A DNA stretch of 64,000 nucleotides from an uncultured Ulvibacter sp. (GTDB taxonomy: Bacteria; Bacteroidota; Bacteroidia; Flavobacteriales; Flavobacteriaceae). Below are positions 48,808-59,000 of the stretch, one piece after another. The stretch spans positions 124,001 through 188,000 of the forward strand of contig CALKCP010000003.1 of assembly GCA_938083445.1 (NCBI GenBank), given 5' to 3'. The notes beneath the pieces were generated by a model that saw nothing but the letters and a program-made list of their open reading frames with translations, did not search any database and was not told the origin of the DNA. Both the position numbers and the translations under genes were made by a program. Each line of letters opens with the position of its first letter. Positions within the stretch are counted from its first letter, which is position 1.

Positions 48808-49722
48808 ATGAAAATAGAATGGAAAGGGGTTATGCCCGCAGTAACTACAAAATTTAAAGTAGATGATTCTTTAGATTTGGAGATGTTTAAAGTGAACATT
48901 CAAGCACAGCTAGACGCAGGTGTTCACGGCATTGTTCTAGGTGGAACATTGGGTGAAGCTAGTACGTTAACAGATTCCGAAAAAAGAACCCTTACCAAGG
49001 AGACTGTTGCTTTTGTTGACAACAAGGTTCCTGTACTCATAAATATTGCCGAGCAAAGCACGAAAGGGGCTATCGAAGCTGCTCGGAAGGCTAAGGAAGA
49101 CGGTGCTAGTGGATTAATGATGCTGCCTCCTATGCGATATAATGCAAGTGATAGAGAAACGGTCGAATATTTTAAGGCCGTTGCAAACAGCACAACACTT
49201 CCTATTATGGTATATAACAATCCTGTAGACTATAACATTGAGGTTACTTTAGACATGTTCGAAGAGCTTCTAAAGTGTCCAAATATTGAGGCGGTGAAGG
49301 AGTCAACTCGGGATATCTCGAACATCACTAGAATCAAGAATCGTTTTGGAGACCGGCTTCATATAATGACCGGAGTCGACACCTTGGCATTAGAAAGTCT
49401 GCTTATGGGAGCAGACGGTTGGATCGCTGGGCTCGTATGTGCTTTTCCAGTAGAAACGGTTGCCATTTATGAGCTTCAAAAGGCAGGAAGAATAAAAGAA
49501 GCAATTGAAATTTATAGGTGGTTTCTGCCTTTGCTAGAGTTGGATATTAACCCTAAATTAGTGCAGAATATCAAACTGGCTGAGGTCTATACAAAAATTG
49601 GTACAGAGCATGTCCGGGAGCCAAGGTTGCCTTTGCATGGTGAAGAGCGTAAACAAGTAATTCAAATAATTGAGGAGGGTCTCAAAACGAGACCAATAGT
49701 GCCCGATTATAAAAATTTGTAA
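48808..49722 (+). CDS. DapA-family lyase, probable pyrroline-4-hydroxy-2-carboxylate deaminase
   Basis: The 304-residue TIM-barrel protein of the DHDPS/NAL superfamily has GGTLGEASTLT (45-55), Tyr136 in MVYNNPVDYN and the Schiff-base Lys164 in AVKESTRDI. The neighbours (hydroxyproline epimerase, D-amino acid oxidase, semialdehyde dehydrogenase) make it the likely deaminase that converts 1-pyrroline-4-hydroxy-2-carboxylate to 2-oxoglutarate semialdehyde and ammonia. From sequence alone it could also be another DHDPS-type aldolase or dehydratase. Confidence 0.82.
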   Translation: MKIEWKGVMPAVTTKFKVDDSLDLEMFKVNIQAQLDAGVHGIVLGGTLGEASTLTDSEKRTLTKETVAFVDNKVPVLINIAEQSTKGAIEAARKAKEDGASGLMMLPPMRYNASDRETVEYFKAVANSTTLPIMVYNNPVDYNIEVTLDMFEELLKCPNIEAVKESTRDISNITRIKNRFGDRLHIMTGVDTLALESLLMGADGWIAGLVCAFPVETVAIYELQKAGRIKEAIEIYRWFLPLLELDINPKLVQNIKLAEVYTKIGTEHVREPRLPLHGEERKQVIQIIEEGLKTRPIVPDYKNL

Positions 49723-49786
49723 TGCTAGAAAAAAGAATCTACAAACCAGTAAATGTTGAAGCGCATTTACGAAGGATAAAAAACAT

Positions 49787-51370
49787 ATGATTACAGGAAA
49801 AAACTACATAGGAAATCAGTTGTCAGCCGACGGAAGTGTCACTTTTAAAACATTTAATCCGCTGTTGAACCTAGAAAATGATCGTATTTTTAACGAGGCA
49901 TCAACAGATGAAATTAATAAAGCGGTTGCCATAGCTTCGGAAGCATACAAGGAATTTAGTAAAACTTCAGGTAAAAAAAAAGCAGCTTTTTTAAATGCCA
50001 TTGCAGATGAAATCTTAGCTCTTGACGAGGTGTTAATTGCGACTTATTGTTCAGAAACAGGCTTGCCGGAAGGCCGTGCAAGAGGAGAAAGAGGACGTAC
50101 CGTAGGGCAATTACGCTCCTTTGCCGAATTAGTGAAAGAGGGCGCCTGGGTCGAAGCGACAATAGATACGGCTCAACCAGACCGTCAACCTATGCCAAAA
50201 TCAGATATACGAAAAATGCTTGTTCCCTTAGGTCCTGTTGTGGTTTTTGGTGCGAGTAATTTTCCGTTGGCTTATTCTACCGCTGGTGGAGATACTGCGG
50301 CTGCCTTGGCCGCTGGTTGCCCAGTGATTGTAAAATCGCATCCGATGCATGCGGGGACAGGTGAGCTGGTAGCCTCGGCAATTATTAAAGCTTCGATAGC
50401 CACTGGAATGCCAAAGGGTGTTTTTTCAAATTTAAATAGCAGCGGTATTGGTGTTGGACAAATATTGGTAGCACATCCGGGTGTTAAAGCAGTTGGTTTT
50501 ACAGGAAGTATTAAAGGCGGAAGGGCCTTATACGATTTGGCGGCTAAGCGGGAAGAACCTATCCCAGTTTTCGCCGAAATGGGCAGTGTGAATCCGGTCG
50601 TTATTCTGCCGAAGGCACTAGAGAATAGGGGTGAATCTTTGGCCAAAACCTATGCTGGGTCTGTAACCTTAGGTTCTGGACAATTTTGCACCAATCCGGG
50701 GTTAATATTAGGTGTAAAAGGAGAAGAATTAACGCAGTTCACTTCTAGTTTGTCAGAAGAAATTATTAAAATAGAACCATCCTGTATGCTTCATCCAACG
50801 ATTCTTGGAGCCTATGAGAAAAATAAAGAAAAAGCCATCTCACAAGAGGCGCTCACCGTTACTGCCGATTATGAAACTGGGGTTCAGTCAAATTTTGCAA
50901 GACAAGCCATAACGACCGTTGATGGGAAGTCATTTCTAGAAAATAAAACCTTGCATCAAGAGGTTTTTGGGCCGTTTTCTTTGGTAGTTCAATGTGAAGA
51001 TGCCAATGAGTTGACGACGATTATCTCAAATTTGGAAGGCCAATTAACCGGTACTCTCATTGCTGAAGATAATGAAGCTAGAAAGTATCCAGCGCTCATT
51101 GACGCCTTGCAGAATAGGGTGGGTCGAATTATATATAATGGTGTGCCAACAGGTGTTGAAGTGTGTCCTGCGATGGTGCATGGTGGACCCTATCCTGCAT
51201 CAACTGATAGCCGCTTTACTGCTGTGGGTATTGATTCTATTAAAAGATGGGCAAGGCCTTTCTCTTATCAGGATTGGCCAAATGAATTACTGCCTTCAGA
51301 ATTGAAAGACGAAAACCCATTGGAAATTTCAAGAGTATTGAATAACACTCAAACGACAGCCAAAATATAA
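49787..51370 (+). CDS. Aldehyde dehydrogenase, probable 2-oxoglutarate semialdehyde dehydrogenase
   Basis: The 527-residue NAD(P)-dependent enzyme has the nucleotide fold GFTGSIKGGRALYD, the general base Glu264 in FAEMGSVNPV and the catalytic Cys301 in SGQFCTNPG. Its length and motifs fit the 2,5-dioxovalerate (2-oxoglutarate semialdehyde) branch rather than the shorter class 3 enzymes. It would finish hydroxyproline breakdown to 2-oxoglutarate. It lies 64 bp after the deaminase gene and 3 bp before the epimerase. Confidence 0.88.
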   Translation: MITGKNYIGNQLSADGSVTFKTFNPLLNLENDRIFNEASTDEINKAVAIASEAYKEFSKTSGKKKAAFLNAIADEILALDEVLIATYCSETGLPEGRARGERGRTVGQLRSFAELVKEGAWVEATIDTAQPDRQPMPKSDIRKMLVPLGPVVVFGASNFPLAYSTAGGDTAAALAAGCPVIVKSHPMHAGTGELVASAIIKASIATGMPKGVFSNLNSSGIGVGQILVAHPGVKAVGFTGSIKGGRALYDLAAKREEPIPVFAEMGSVNPVVILPKALENRGESLAKTYAGSVTLGSGQFCTNPGLILGVKGEELTQFTSSLSEEIIKIEPSCMLHPTILGAYEKNKEKAISQEALTVTADYETGVQSNFARQAITTVDGKSFLENKTLHQEVFGPFSLVVQCEDANELTTIISNLEGQLTGTLIAEDNEARKYPALIDALQNRVGRIIYNGVPTGVEVCPAMVHGGPYPASTDSRFTAVGIDSIKRWARPFSYQDWPNELLPSELKDENPLEISRVLNNTQTTAKI

Positions 51371-51373
51371 GAG

Positions 51374-52384
51374 ATGGCGCAATCTACTTTTGTTTGTATC
51401 GATGCCCATACCTGTGGAAACCCCGTAAGAGTAATCAAAGAGGGTGGTCCCGATTTACATGGGGCAAATATGAGTGAAAAGCGACAGCACTTTTTAAAAG
51501 AGTATGATTGGATTCGTAAAGGACTCATGTTCGAACCTCGAGGCCACGATATGATGAGCGGCTCGATATTATATCCTCCCCACAATTCAGAAAATGACTT
51601 TGCGATATTATTTATTGAAACTTCAGGTTGTTTGCCGATGTGCGGGCATGGAACGATTGGAACCATTACAATTGCAATAGAAGAGGGTTTGATACTACCT
51701 AAAACGCCGGGAAAAATTAGAATGGAAGCCCCGGCAGGTTTGGTAGAAATAGAATACCAGCAGACCGGTGCTAAAGTAGACTGGGTAAAACTAACCAACG
51801 TGAAGAGTTTTTTGGCGGCAGAGGGTTTAACAATCGAATGCCCAGACCTAGGAGAAATCACTTTCGATGTCGCCTATGGCGGAAACTATTATGCTATTGT
51901 CGACCCACAGAATAACTTCAATGGAGTGCAGGATTTTACGGCGGGCAACATTATTCAATATTCACAAGTTGTTCGGGAATCAATCAATAGGAAATACCCA
52001 AATTTGTTTATTCACCCCGAAGACGATACGATTAGAGATGTGACGCACATGCTTTGGACTGGTGAGCCTATCGATCCTAGTTCGTCTGGCAGAAACGCTG
52101 TCTTTTATGGCAATAAAGCTATTGACAGAAGTCCGTGCGGAACAGGGACATCTGCGAGAATGGCGCAATTACATGCGAAAGGAAAACTAAAGCAAGGAGA
52201 AAAATATATTCATGAGAGTTATATAGGAAGCAGGTTTGTTGGTTGTGTAGAAGAGGAAACTACGCTGGATGGAAAGTTGGCTATTATCCCTAGCATTCAA
52301 GGTTGGGCAAAAGTCTATGGCCATAACACGATACTAATTGATGATGAAGACGATCCTTATGCCCACGGATTTCAGGTCATATAA
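51374..52384 (+). CDS. 4-hydroxyproline 2-epimerase (proline racemase family)
   Basis: The 336-residue cofactor-free enzyme inverts C2 of trans-4-hydroxy-L-proline. Both acid/base cysteines are present: Cys90 in LPMCGHGTIG and Cys255 in DRSPCGTGTSARMA, which separates epimerases from the Thr-containing 3-hydroxyproline dehydratases. With a D-amino acid oxidase next door, the 4-hydroxyproline epimerase assignment is stronger than proline racemase. It starts 3 bp after the aldehyde dehydrogenase gene. Confidence 0.9.
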   Translation: MAQSTFVCIDAHTCGNPVRVIKEGGPDLHGANMSEKRQHFLKEYDWIRKGLMFEPRGHDMMSGSILYPPHNSENDFAILFIETSGCLPMCGHGTIGTITIAIEEGLILPKTPGKIRMEAPAGLVEIEYQQTGAKVDWVKLTNVKSFLAAEGLTIECPDLGEITFDVAYGGNYYAIVDPQNNFNGVQDFTAGNIIQYSQVVRESINRKYPNLFIHPEDDTIRDVTHMLWTGEPIDPSSSGRNAVFYGNKAIDRSPCGTGTSARMAQLHAKGKLKQGEKYIHESYIGSRFVGCVEEETTLDGKLAIIPSIQGWAKVYGHNTILIDDEDDPYAHGFQVI

Positions 52385-52407
52385 TGAAATATTAGAACAT
52401 TAACACA

Positions 52408-53640
52408 TTGAAAAAAGTAACAATCATAGGCGGTGGAATTATAGGCTTAAGCTCGGCTTACTTTCTTTTGAAAGAAGGGTTTGAGGTAACTGTTATTGAT
52501 AAAAGTACCATTACCAGTGGCGCCTCTTATGTAAATGCGGGTTATATCTCACCTTCCCATTTAATTCCTTTGGCGGCACCAGGGCGGGTTGCACAAGGCA
52601 TTAAATACATGTTCGATTCGTCGAGCCCTTTCTATATGAAACCTCGTCTTAATCGTGACTTTTTAAAATGGGCATGGCTTTTTCAGAAGTCATGCTCGAA
52701 GAAGAATGTAGATTCGAGTGCACAAGCCATTCTGGACCTTACCTTGTTAAGCCAGCGTTTGTTTAAGGAAATCTACGCTTCTGGCGATGTTAATTTCCAT
52801 ATGGAACATAAAGGACTCATTATGGCGTTTCAGACTGAAACTTCAAAGCAACACGAGGAGGAGGTTGTTGAAAGAGCTTTAAAAATGGGGCTTCAGATTG
52901 ATTATTTGAACCAGAAAGAATTGGCAGTTTTAGAGCCAAATTTAATTGCTGAAGGCGCTTTTCATTACCATAGCGATTCGCATACAACGCCTGCATTGTT
53001 TATGAACGCGATGAAGCATTACCTTCAGAAAAACGGGGTAAAATTAAATACCAATGAAGAGGTTTTGACTATCGTGCCAGGGAAGGACAAAGTGGAAATC
53101 ACGACATCTTTGGGTAATTATATTACAGATGAAGTTGTAATTGCCACAGGCTCATGGAGTGAAAGTATGGCCAAGAAACTAGGGGTTTACCTTCCAGTTC
53201 AAGCAGGAAAAGGCTATTGTATTAATACAGACAAACCCACGGGAATAAAGCATCCAACGATTATTATGGAAGCAAACGCAGCTGTTACGCCCATGGCTGG
53301 ATTTACAAGATTTGCAGGAACCATGGAAATTGCCGGACTAGACGAAACCATAAAAAAAGAGAGGGTAGAAGCTATTGCTGCAGCGGCACAACGATTTTAT
53401 AAAGGGTTAGATTTCTCTTCTGAAGAGAAGCGCAAGGCTACGTTTGGTTTTAGACCTGTTTCGCCAGATGGCGTTCCGTTTGTTGGGAAATTAAAAGAGC
53501 AGGCTCATATTACAATCGCCACTGGCCATGCCATGATGGGATGGAGCTTGGGGCCTGGTACAGGAAAAATAATTTCAGAAATCATTGCAAATAAAAAGCC
53601 ATCGATATCGTTAGACCGGTTTAGCCCTGAGAGATTCTAG
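52408..53640 (+). CDS. FAD-dependent D-amino acid oxidase/dehydrogenase, probable D-hydroxyproline oxidase
   Basis: The 410-residue DadA-like flavoprotein begins KKVTIIGGGIIGLSSAYFL with the GGGIIG nucleotide loop and has the C-terminal FAD motif ATGHAMMGWSLGPGTGK. It would oxidise cis-4-hydroxy-D-proline to the pyrroline substrate of the DapA-family gene upstream. The start is TTG at 52408; no suitable ATG exists near and the N-terminus fits the family exactly. It is the last gene of the run, followed by a 7-bp repeat array. Confidence 0.87.
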   Translation: MKKVTIIGGGIIGLSSAYFLLKEGFEVTVIDKSTITSGASYVNAGYISPSHLIPLAAPGRVAQGIKYMFDSSSPFYMKPRLNRDFLKWAWLFQKSCSKKNVDSSAQAILDLTLLSQRLFKEIYASGDVNFHMEHKGLIMAFQTETSKQHEEEVVERALKMGLQIDYLNQKELAVLEPNLIAEGAFHYHSDSHTTPALFMNAMKHYLQKNGVKLNTNEEVLTIVPGKDKVEITTSLGNYITDEVVIATGSWSESMAKKLGVYLPVQAGKGYCINTDKPTGIKHPTIIMEANAAVTPMAGFTRFAGTMEIAGLDETIKKERVEAIAAAAQRFYKGLDFSSEEKRKATFGFRPVSPDGVPFVGKLKEQAHITIATGHAMMGWSLGPGTGKIISEIIANKKPSISLDRFSPERF

Positions 53641-53684
53641 TTTTTAGAAATTCATTCCGATCTGCCTCGGGTGTACCACAGAAT

Positions 53685-53719
53685 CAAGACCCAGCCCACA
53701 AGACCCAGCACCCAGATTC
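53685..53719 (+). repeat. Five-unit 7-bp repeat array
   Basis: The units are CAAGACC, CAGCCCA, CAAGACC, CAGCACC and CAGATTC. It lies 45 bp after the D-amino acid oxidase stop. A GGAGCGTAGTCGAAG word (53743-53757), loosely related to the 21358 repeat, follows. Confidence 0.75.
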
Positions 53720-53771
53720 TAATGTCTAACAGCTACTTTTACGGAGCGTAGTCGAAGGAAGCGGTCTTATC

Positions 53772-55085
53772 TCATTCTTCTTCCAGCCAACTGTCGATGA
53801 TTGTATAAATCTCCGTTTGTTTTTCGGGTTTAAAACTTTTGATTCTGGTTCTGTGATCTCCTTGCGGTTGCACAAATTTGTACATTTCTCTTTTAGAAGC
53901 ATCCTTAGTTAAGTCAACTGCAGTAGCACTCCAAGCATCGTATTCGCCATAAATAAAGAGCATTTTATTTGCTGAGGTATCTAAAAACAATTTTATCTTT
54001 TGAGAGGGCTTTGTATTGTATTGTTTCGTAATACCTTCAGGGAATGCCCAGTCAAATTTCAAGACCTCTTCAGTATTCAAATACTTATTAAAGGGAGCTG
54101 TTTCATAACCATATATTCCTTGTTCTGTTAGTGCCGCCCAAAAATAAGGCTGTAAGCTTTCTACCGACTTGCTTTCAAAAAAGCCATACCCCACAATATC
54201 GATGAGATGCTTGTATATTTCGTCTGCTGTTGCGTCGCTTTTAGGGATGTCTTCAGATTTAGTTCCCCACTGCCAATAGGCAAAAGAATACTCTAAGATT
54301 GTGTAATCCAAGGCATTCTCAATTCCAAATTCCCAGACCATTTCTTCCTTTCCAGCAGCATCTTTTATGGCATTTAATAGTGCAGGTCTATTTTCAAAAC
54401 ATAATTCTTGAAAGGCCTTTACTTTTTGACGTTCGGCTTCGGTTCCAACATTTTTTAGAAATTCGTACACTCTTGGGTCTTCTCTTTCAAAATTTAGTGG
54501 CCCAACATAACACACACATGCGTCTACATTTTCTGGAAAAAAGCTGCGATGCGTCATAGTCGTCATACATCCTTTGGAAATTCCTGTTGAAATGAACTTT
54601 GCGCTTGGATACAAAGCAGAGCGAATGGCGTCAATAATAATCGTCTGATCTTTAGCGGCGTTTTCAACTGTAAGTGTGTTCCAGTCAATTTCCTCGGGGC
54701 GAGAATTTGAAAAATAGCGATGTTCAATAGTTAATTGATTCGCCTTGTAGTGTTCGGCCAGTTCTCCAGCCTTTTCACCTCCTATGTTATAACCTCTCAA
54801 TTCAACGATTACAGGTTCAGAGGGGTTTTCAAACCCTAAGAAAACACGTTGTCTGAAGCTGCCTTTAGATGGTTCATTATGGTCGATTGGTTGTTCGAAC
54901 CAGATCTCATAATTTTCTTCGAAGTGACTTACCGCTTCTCTCTTTTCTATACGTACAACATTTGGTATGGCTGCCAGGGTCTCGAAGGTTGATTTCTCGG
55001 AGTTTGTAACTGTCGGAACAGCTGTTTTGCAACCTGCCAGTGTAATTAGAAAAATGAGGACGAACAGCTTTTTTAGTAGTTTCAT
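53772..55085 (-). CDS. Lipoprotein serine peptidase, S37 (PS-10 tripeptidyl aminopeptidase) type
   Basis: The 437-residue protein has a lipoprotein signal ending LAGC (Cys19), so it is probably anchored in the outer membrane or periplasm. Family features are EIWFEQPIDHNEPSKGSF (60-77), NQLTIEHRYFSNSRPEE (116-132), the nucleophile Ser170 in STGISKGCM, and candidate Asp383 (YGEYDAWS) and His411 (QGDHRT). S37 members are aminopeptidases that release tripeptides, several with a preference around proline. That would suit feeding of the adjacent hydroxyproline pathway. It converges on the oxidase gene. Confidence 0.82.
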   Translation of the reverse strand: MKLLKKLFVLIFLITLAGCKTAVPTVTNSEKSTFETLAAIPNVVRIEKREAVSHFEENYEIWFEQPIDHNEPSKGSFRQRVFLGFENPSEPVIVELRGYNIGGEKAGELAEHYKANQLTIEHRYFSNSRPEEIDWNTLTVENAAKDQTIIIDAIRSALYPSAKFISTGISKGCMTTMTHRSFFPENVDACVCYVGPLNFEREDPRVYEFLKNVGTEAERQKVKAFQELCFENRPALLNAIKDAAGKEEMVWEFGIENALDYTILEYSFAYWQWGTKSEDIPKSDATADEIYKHLIDIVGYGFFESKSVESLQPYFWAALTEQGIYGYETAPFNKYLNTEEVLKFDWAFPEGITKQYNTKPSQKIKLFLDTSANKMLFIYGEYDAWSATAVDLTKDASKREMYKFVQPQGDHRTRIKSFKPEKQTEIYTIIDSWLEEE

Positions 55086-55097
55086 AATATTTTGATT

Positions 55098-55571
55098 TTA
55101 TAAATCTATATTTTCAATATCTAGGCGCATATTTACCATGTTCTTTTTAAAACCAGCTTTTAAATATGCTCGAATAGCAGACGCGTTTTCATCGTATACA
55201 TCGAGTCTAACTTCAAAAACACTTCGCTCTTTGCACCATGCAAGCAGGGCGTTTAAAATGAGTTTGTTGAGGCCTTTCCCTCTGTGGTCTTCTGGAACGA
55301 ACATAAAACCTAAATATCCTTGTTTGCTATGTTTTAGATAAGGGCGGTCGTCCATTATCTTAGCGTAGCCCGAAGCTACTATTGTATTGTCAACTTCAAC
55401 GACATAGACTTCAGATGCTTCTGAGGTAATCAATTCGGAAATATCATAATAGGTTATTTGCCCTTCCTGAAGGGTAGGGTCCATAGGCCGTTCTGCTTCG
55501 ATAACTCCTTGCTCAAAGTGTAATAAAACAGCTAAGTCTTTTAGAGTTGCCTTTCGGGTGTTATATTCCAT
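55098..55571 (-). CDS. GNAT-family N-acetyltransferase
   Basis: The 157-residue protein has the acetyl-CoA loop region FMFVPEDHRGKGLNKLILNAL (motif A, RGKGL) and the C-terminal YDENASAIRAYLKAGF of GNAT enzymes. The substrate is unknown. ATG at 55571 is chosen over TTG at 55586. It ends 12 bp before the peptidase start in the same direction, so the two may be co-transcribed. Confidence 0.85.
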   Translation of the reverse strand: MEYNTRKATLKDLAVLLHFEQGVIEAERPMDPTLQEGQITYYDISELITSEASEVYVVEVDNTIVASGYAKIMDDRPYLKHSKQGYLGFMFVPEDHRGKGLNKLILNALLAWCKERSVFEVRLDVYDENASAIRAYLKAGFKKNMVNMRLDIENIDL

Positions 55572-55592
55572 GGTTTCTTTCCCCAATTTTGT

Positions 55593-56024
55593 TTAGCAAG
55601 ACATGTCTGCCACGATCTTCCATTCACCATTTATTTTCTTGAAGATGATAATGAAAACCCCATTGGCATCTCCCACACTTCTTTTCAAAAAGTATTCGCC
55701 CATTACCCAATAACTTCCTTCGTCAATTTTTGAAACATCATTGATCGTAAATTGTAAAGATCCAGAATGCTCTTTTGTTGGATAGCGTTTTTTATAGTTG
55801 TCTAAGGTCTGTTGCCAGCCTCTTGTGAGTCCACTACTGCCATAAAATTTTAACGAATCATTTTTCCAATACCCTTGCATAAAACCTTCTAGATCGTTTG
55901 CACTCCAGGCTTTTTCTTGAAGCTTCATCACACTCAAAATGGCTTCTTTATCTTCGGCTTGGGTCGTTTGTGCAGCACTGGTATACAGTGCCAAAAAACA
56001 AAATAATAAAATACTGTTTTTCAT
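55593..56024 (-). CDS. Exported NTF2/SnoaL-like protein
   Basis: The 143-residue protein has a signal peptide (MKNSILLFCFLALYTSAAQ) and a single NTF2-fold domain of the DUF4440 kind: AILSVMKLQEKAWSANDLEG, FYGSSGLTRGW and a final VFIIIFKKINGEWKIVAD. No catalytic residues can be named. ATG at 56024 places the signal at the very start; ATG at 56039 is the alternative. It lies in the run from the fusion gene toward the peptidase. Confidence 0.78.
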   Translation of the reverse strand: MKNSILLFCFLALYTSAAQTTQAEDKEAILSVMKLQEKAWSANDLEGFMQGYWKNDSLKFYGSSGLTRGWQQTLDNYKKRYPTKEHSGSLQFTINDVSKIDEGSYWVMGEYFLKRSVGDANGVFIIIFKKINGEWKIVADMSC

Positions 56025-56065
56025 AATGTCATTCCGCATTCAGGGCAGAATCGCTTTAGTGTTCG

Positions 56066-59000
56066 TTAATATTCTAGCATAAAGTCTTCAGCGAAGACAC
56101 TTTTAAGCCTAAAGATAAGCTCTTTTGCATTCTCTATACTAAAAACCATAGGAGGTTTTATTTTAAGTACATTATAATCTGGGCCATCAGTACTCATTAA
56201 TACACCCAGCGATTTCATTCTATTAGTAAGATATGATGCGTGTGCGGCCAGGGGTTCTTTTTCTGAAGTATTCAATTCAAAACCTAAAAATAATCCTTCC
56301 CCGCGCACATCCCCAATAATAGGAAATTCGAGTTGTAGACCCTTCAATCCTCCTTTTAGAAATTCTCCAACTTCTAAGGCGTTTTGTTGCAGGTTTTCTT
56401 CTTCAATAACCTCCAATACGGTTCGTCCAATTGCACATGAAACAGGGTTCCCTCCAAAGGTGTTAAAGAATTCCATTCCGTTAGAAAACGTTTCAGCAAT
56501 TTCCTTTGTACAGGCGACAATAGCAATGGGATGTCCATTTCCCGCAGGTTTTCCCATGGTGACAATATCGGGAATTACATCAAATAGTTCGAAGGCCCAA
56601 AAGCTTTTTCCCATGCGCCCAAAGCCAGTTTGCACTTCATCGGCAATACAAATCCCTCCAGCTTCTCTAACGTGCTTATAAACGTCTTTAAAATAGTTTT
56701 TTGGAGGCACAACCTGCCCTCCACAACTTATAATGCACTCGCCGATAAAACCGGCAATCTTTTTATTATCTCGTTGTAAGTCTTGAATGTGTTTTTTAGC
56801 ATACTGGGCATAGTCGGTCCCCGAATGCTCACCCATATGCCTTCCTCTATATGGATCTGGCAATGGGAGAATATGTGTAGTTGCAGGTTTGCCTTTTCCT
56901 CCTTTTCCGTCAAATTTATAGGAACTCACCTCGATCACAGCATTCGTATTGCCATGGTATCCAACCTCAAGGGCGAGCATGTCTTGCTGTCCCGTGCATG
57001 CTTTTGCCATACGCAGCGCTAGTTCGTTTGCCTCACTGCCCGAATTTACAATATGAAGCACCGATAATTCCTTTGGAAGCTTTTCTAATAGCGCTTCTGC
57101 GTAGGCGATGATCTCTTCATGTAAATACCGGGTATTGGTATTTAGTACGGCCATTTGCTTTTGCCCAGCCGTTATTACTTTAGGGTGTTCATGCCCTATA
57201 TGGGCGACATTATTTACGGTGTCTAAATATTTCCTCCCTTCGATGTCAATTAAATACGCACCTTCCCCCCGAACAATCTGCACCGGTTTCTCGTAAGAAA
57301 GACTCAAACTTTTGCCCAAATGGTTTTTCCTGAAAGCCATCAGTTCTTCCTTTGCTCGCGGGTATTGCGTAACCAAATGCTTGTTTTTGAACAAAAGGTT
57401 GGGGTCTGGGCAGATGCTTTTCCATACTTCCAACTGATTTGCATAGGTAACTCCCGGAAAATCTATTGAAAAGTCTAGCATAGACAGCATCAACTGAAAG
57501 TGAAGATGTGGCGCCCAGCTTCCATTTTCTGCAGGTGAGCCCAAGTGACCGATACAATCTCCTTTTTTTATTTTATCTCCAACGGTATGCGCCTGAACAC
57601 TTGCGATCGAAAGATGCCCGTGAAGTGTGTAAAACGGAAGGTTGTTTTTGGTGTGCTTTAGGATTATAAGTCCGCCATATTCTTTAAATCCAGCGTCATT
57701 CGTCGCTGTGAAAATTTCTCCGTCAAACAACGCATGCACCGGAGTGCCCTCGGCTAGCCAAAAATCGACTCCTAAGTGGTAGGTTCTGCTTTCTGGGCCA
57801 TTGTTTCCCTCTTTGTCGTATGCTTTTGATGTATAAAGAGGTCGTGGTTCACAATAACCACCGGCAATTAATTTTGTGGGATTTTTATTCTGAAGTTGAT
57901 CTATTTTAAACTGAAACAGCTCCAAATCGTTAAAGTCTGCTTTGCTTCCCATCCAAGTGCTAGAGACTTTTAAATCAAGGAGTGCAATTTCTTCTGTTTT
58001 GTTTTCGGTGGTTGATTCTTCTGAAGACAAGTAGGAAGGGAACAAATCTGAAAAGTTTAGATTGGTTGTTTCTGTCCAACTTTTAAAAACCGCTTCGGAA
58101 GGGTGAGGGCTAAAACCACAAGCATAACGGAAGCTATAGCATGCAAATTCTTCATGTATAGCGAACCATTTATAAAGCAATTTCCAAGCTGGTTTTTCGC
58201 TTATAACATGATATTTATTGGTGGGGTCTTCAATTTTTCGAAGGGCCGAGCTGGTTACTGTTGTTATCAATCTCATGGCAACCAAAGAATACAAACAATC
58301 GAGCTCTTTTTCTGAAATTTTATAGAAACGGTTGTAGCCTTTAATAACATCTAAGGCCGCTTCCAGCGGATCTGGCGTATCCATAATCGCATAGGCTAAT
58401 AGGATCGCAAGATCGTTTATGACTTGGGTATAAACCGCATCACCAAAGTCGATAAACCCTTTTATCTTAGGAGTGATAAGGTCATCAGAAACAATGATAT
58501 TATAATCATTAAGGTCACCGTGAATAACTGACTTCGGAAGTTTGTTGTAGGCGGTTTGTATTTCTGAAAAACGCTGTTGAAAATGAGACACTAGCTCTTT
58601 TTCCTTTTCGGAAAATAAATCGATGTGGTTTAATGTCCAACTTGAATCGGCAAGGTCCCAATTAGCGTTTCGCTCGGCTACTTGATTGTTAAAGTCCTTA
58701 AAAGCTTCTATAACTTTTGCGGCCTTTTCTCCCAGATCAAATCGTAACGACTCCGTTTTAGGATTAATGTGGGCCCATAACCTTCCTTGAACCCAACTCA
58801 ACAATCTCACATCCCGTTTTTCTTCGTTTGTTAATGTTATGGTTTCTGACAATTCATTGTTTAAGTTGGAAATAACACGAGGTGATTGACAACCTATATT
58901 TTTTGACCCAAGATGAATCAGAATTGCATTCTGAAAATGGAGATAGGTTGCGTCTGCCTCAGGGTTTGAAATTTTAAGGATAAATGATGCGCCCTCTGGC

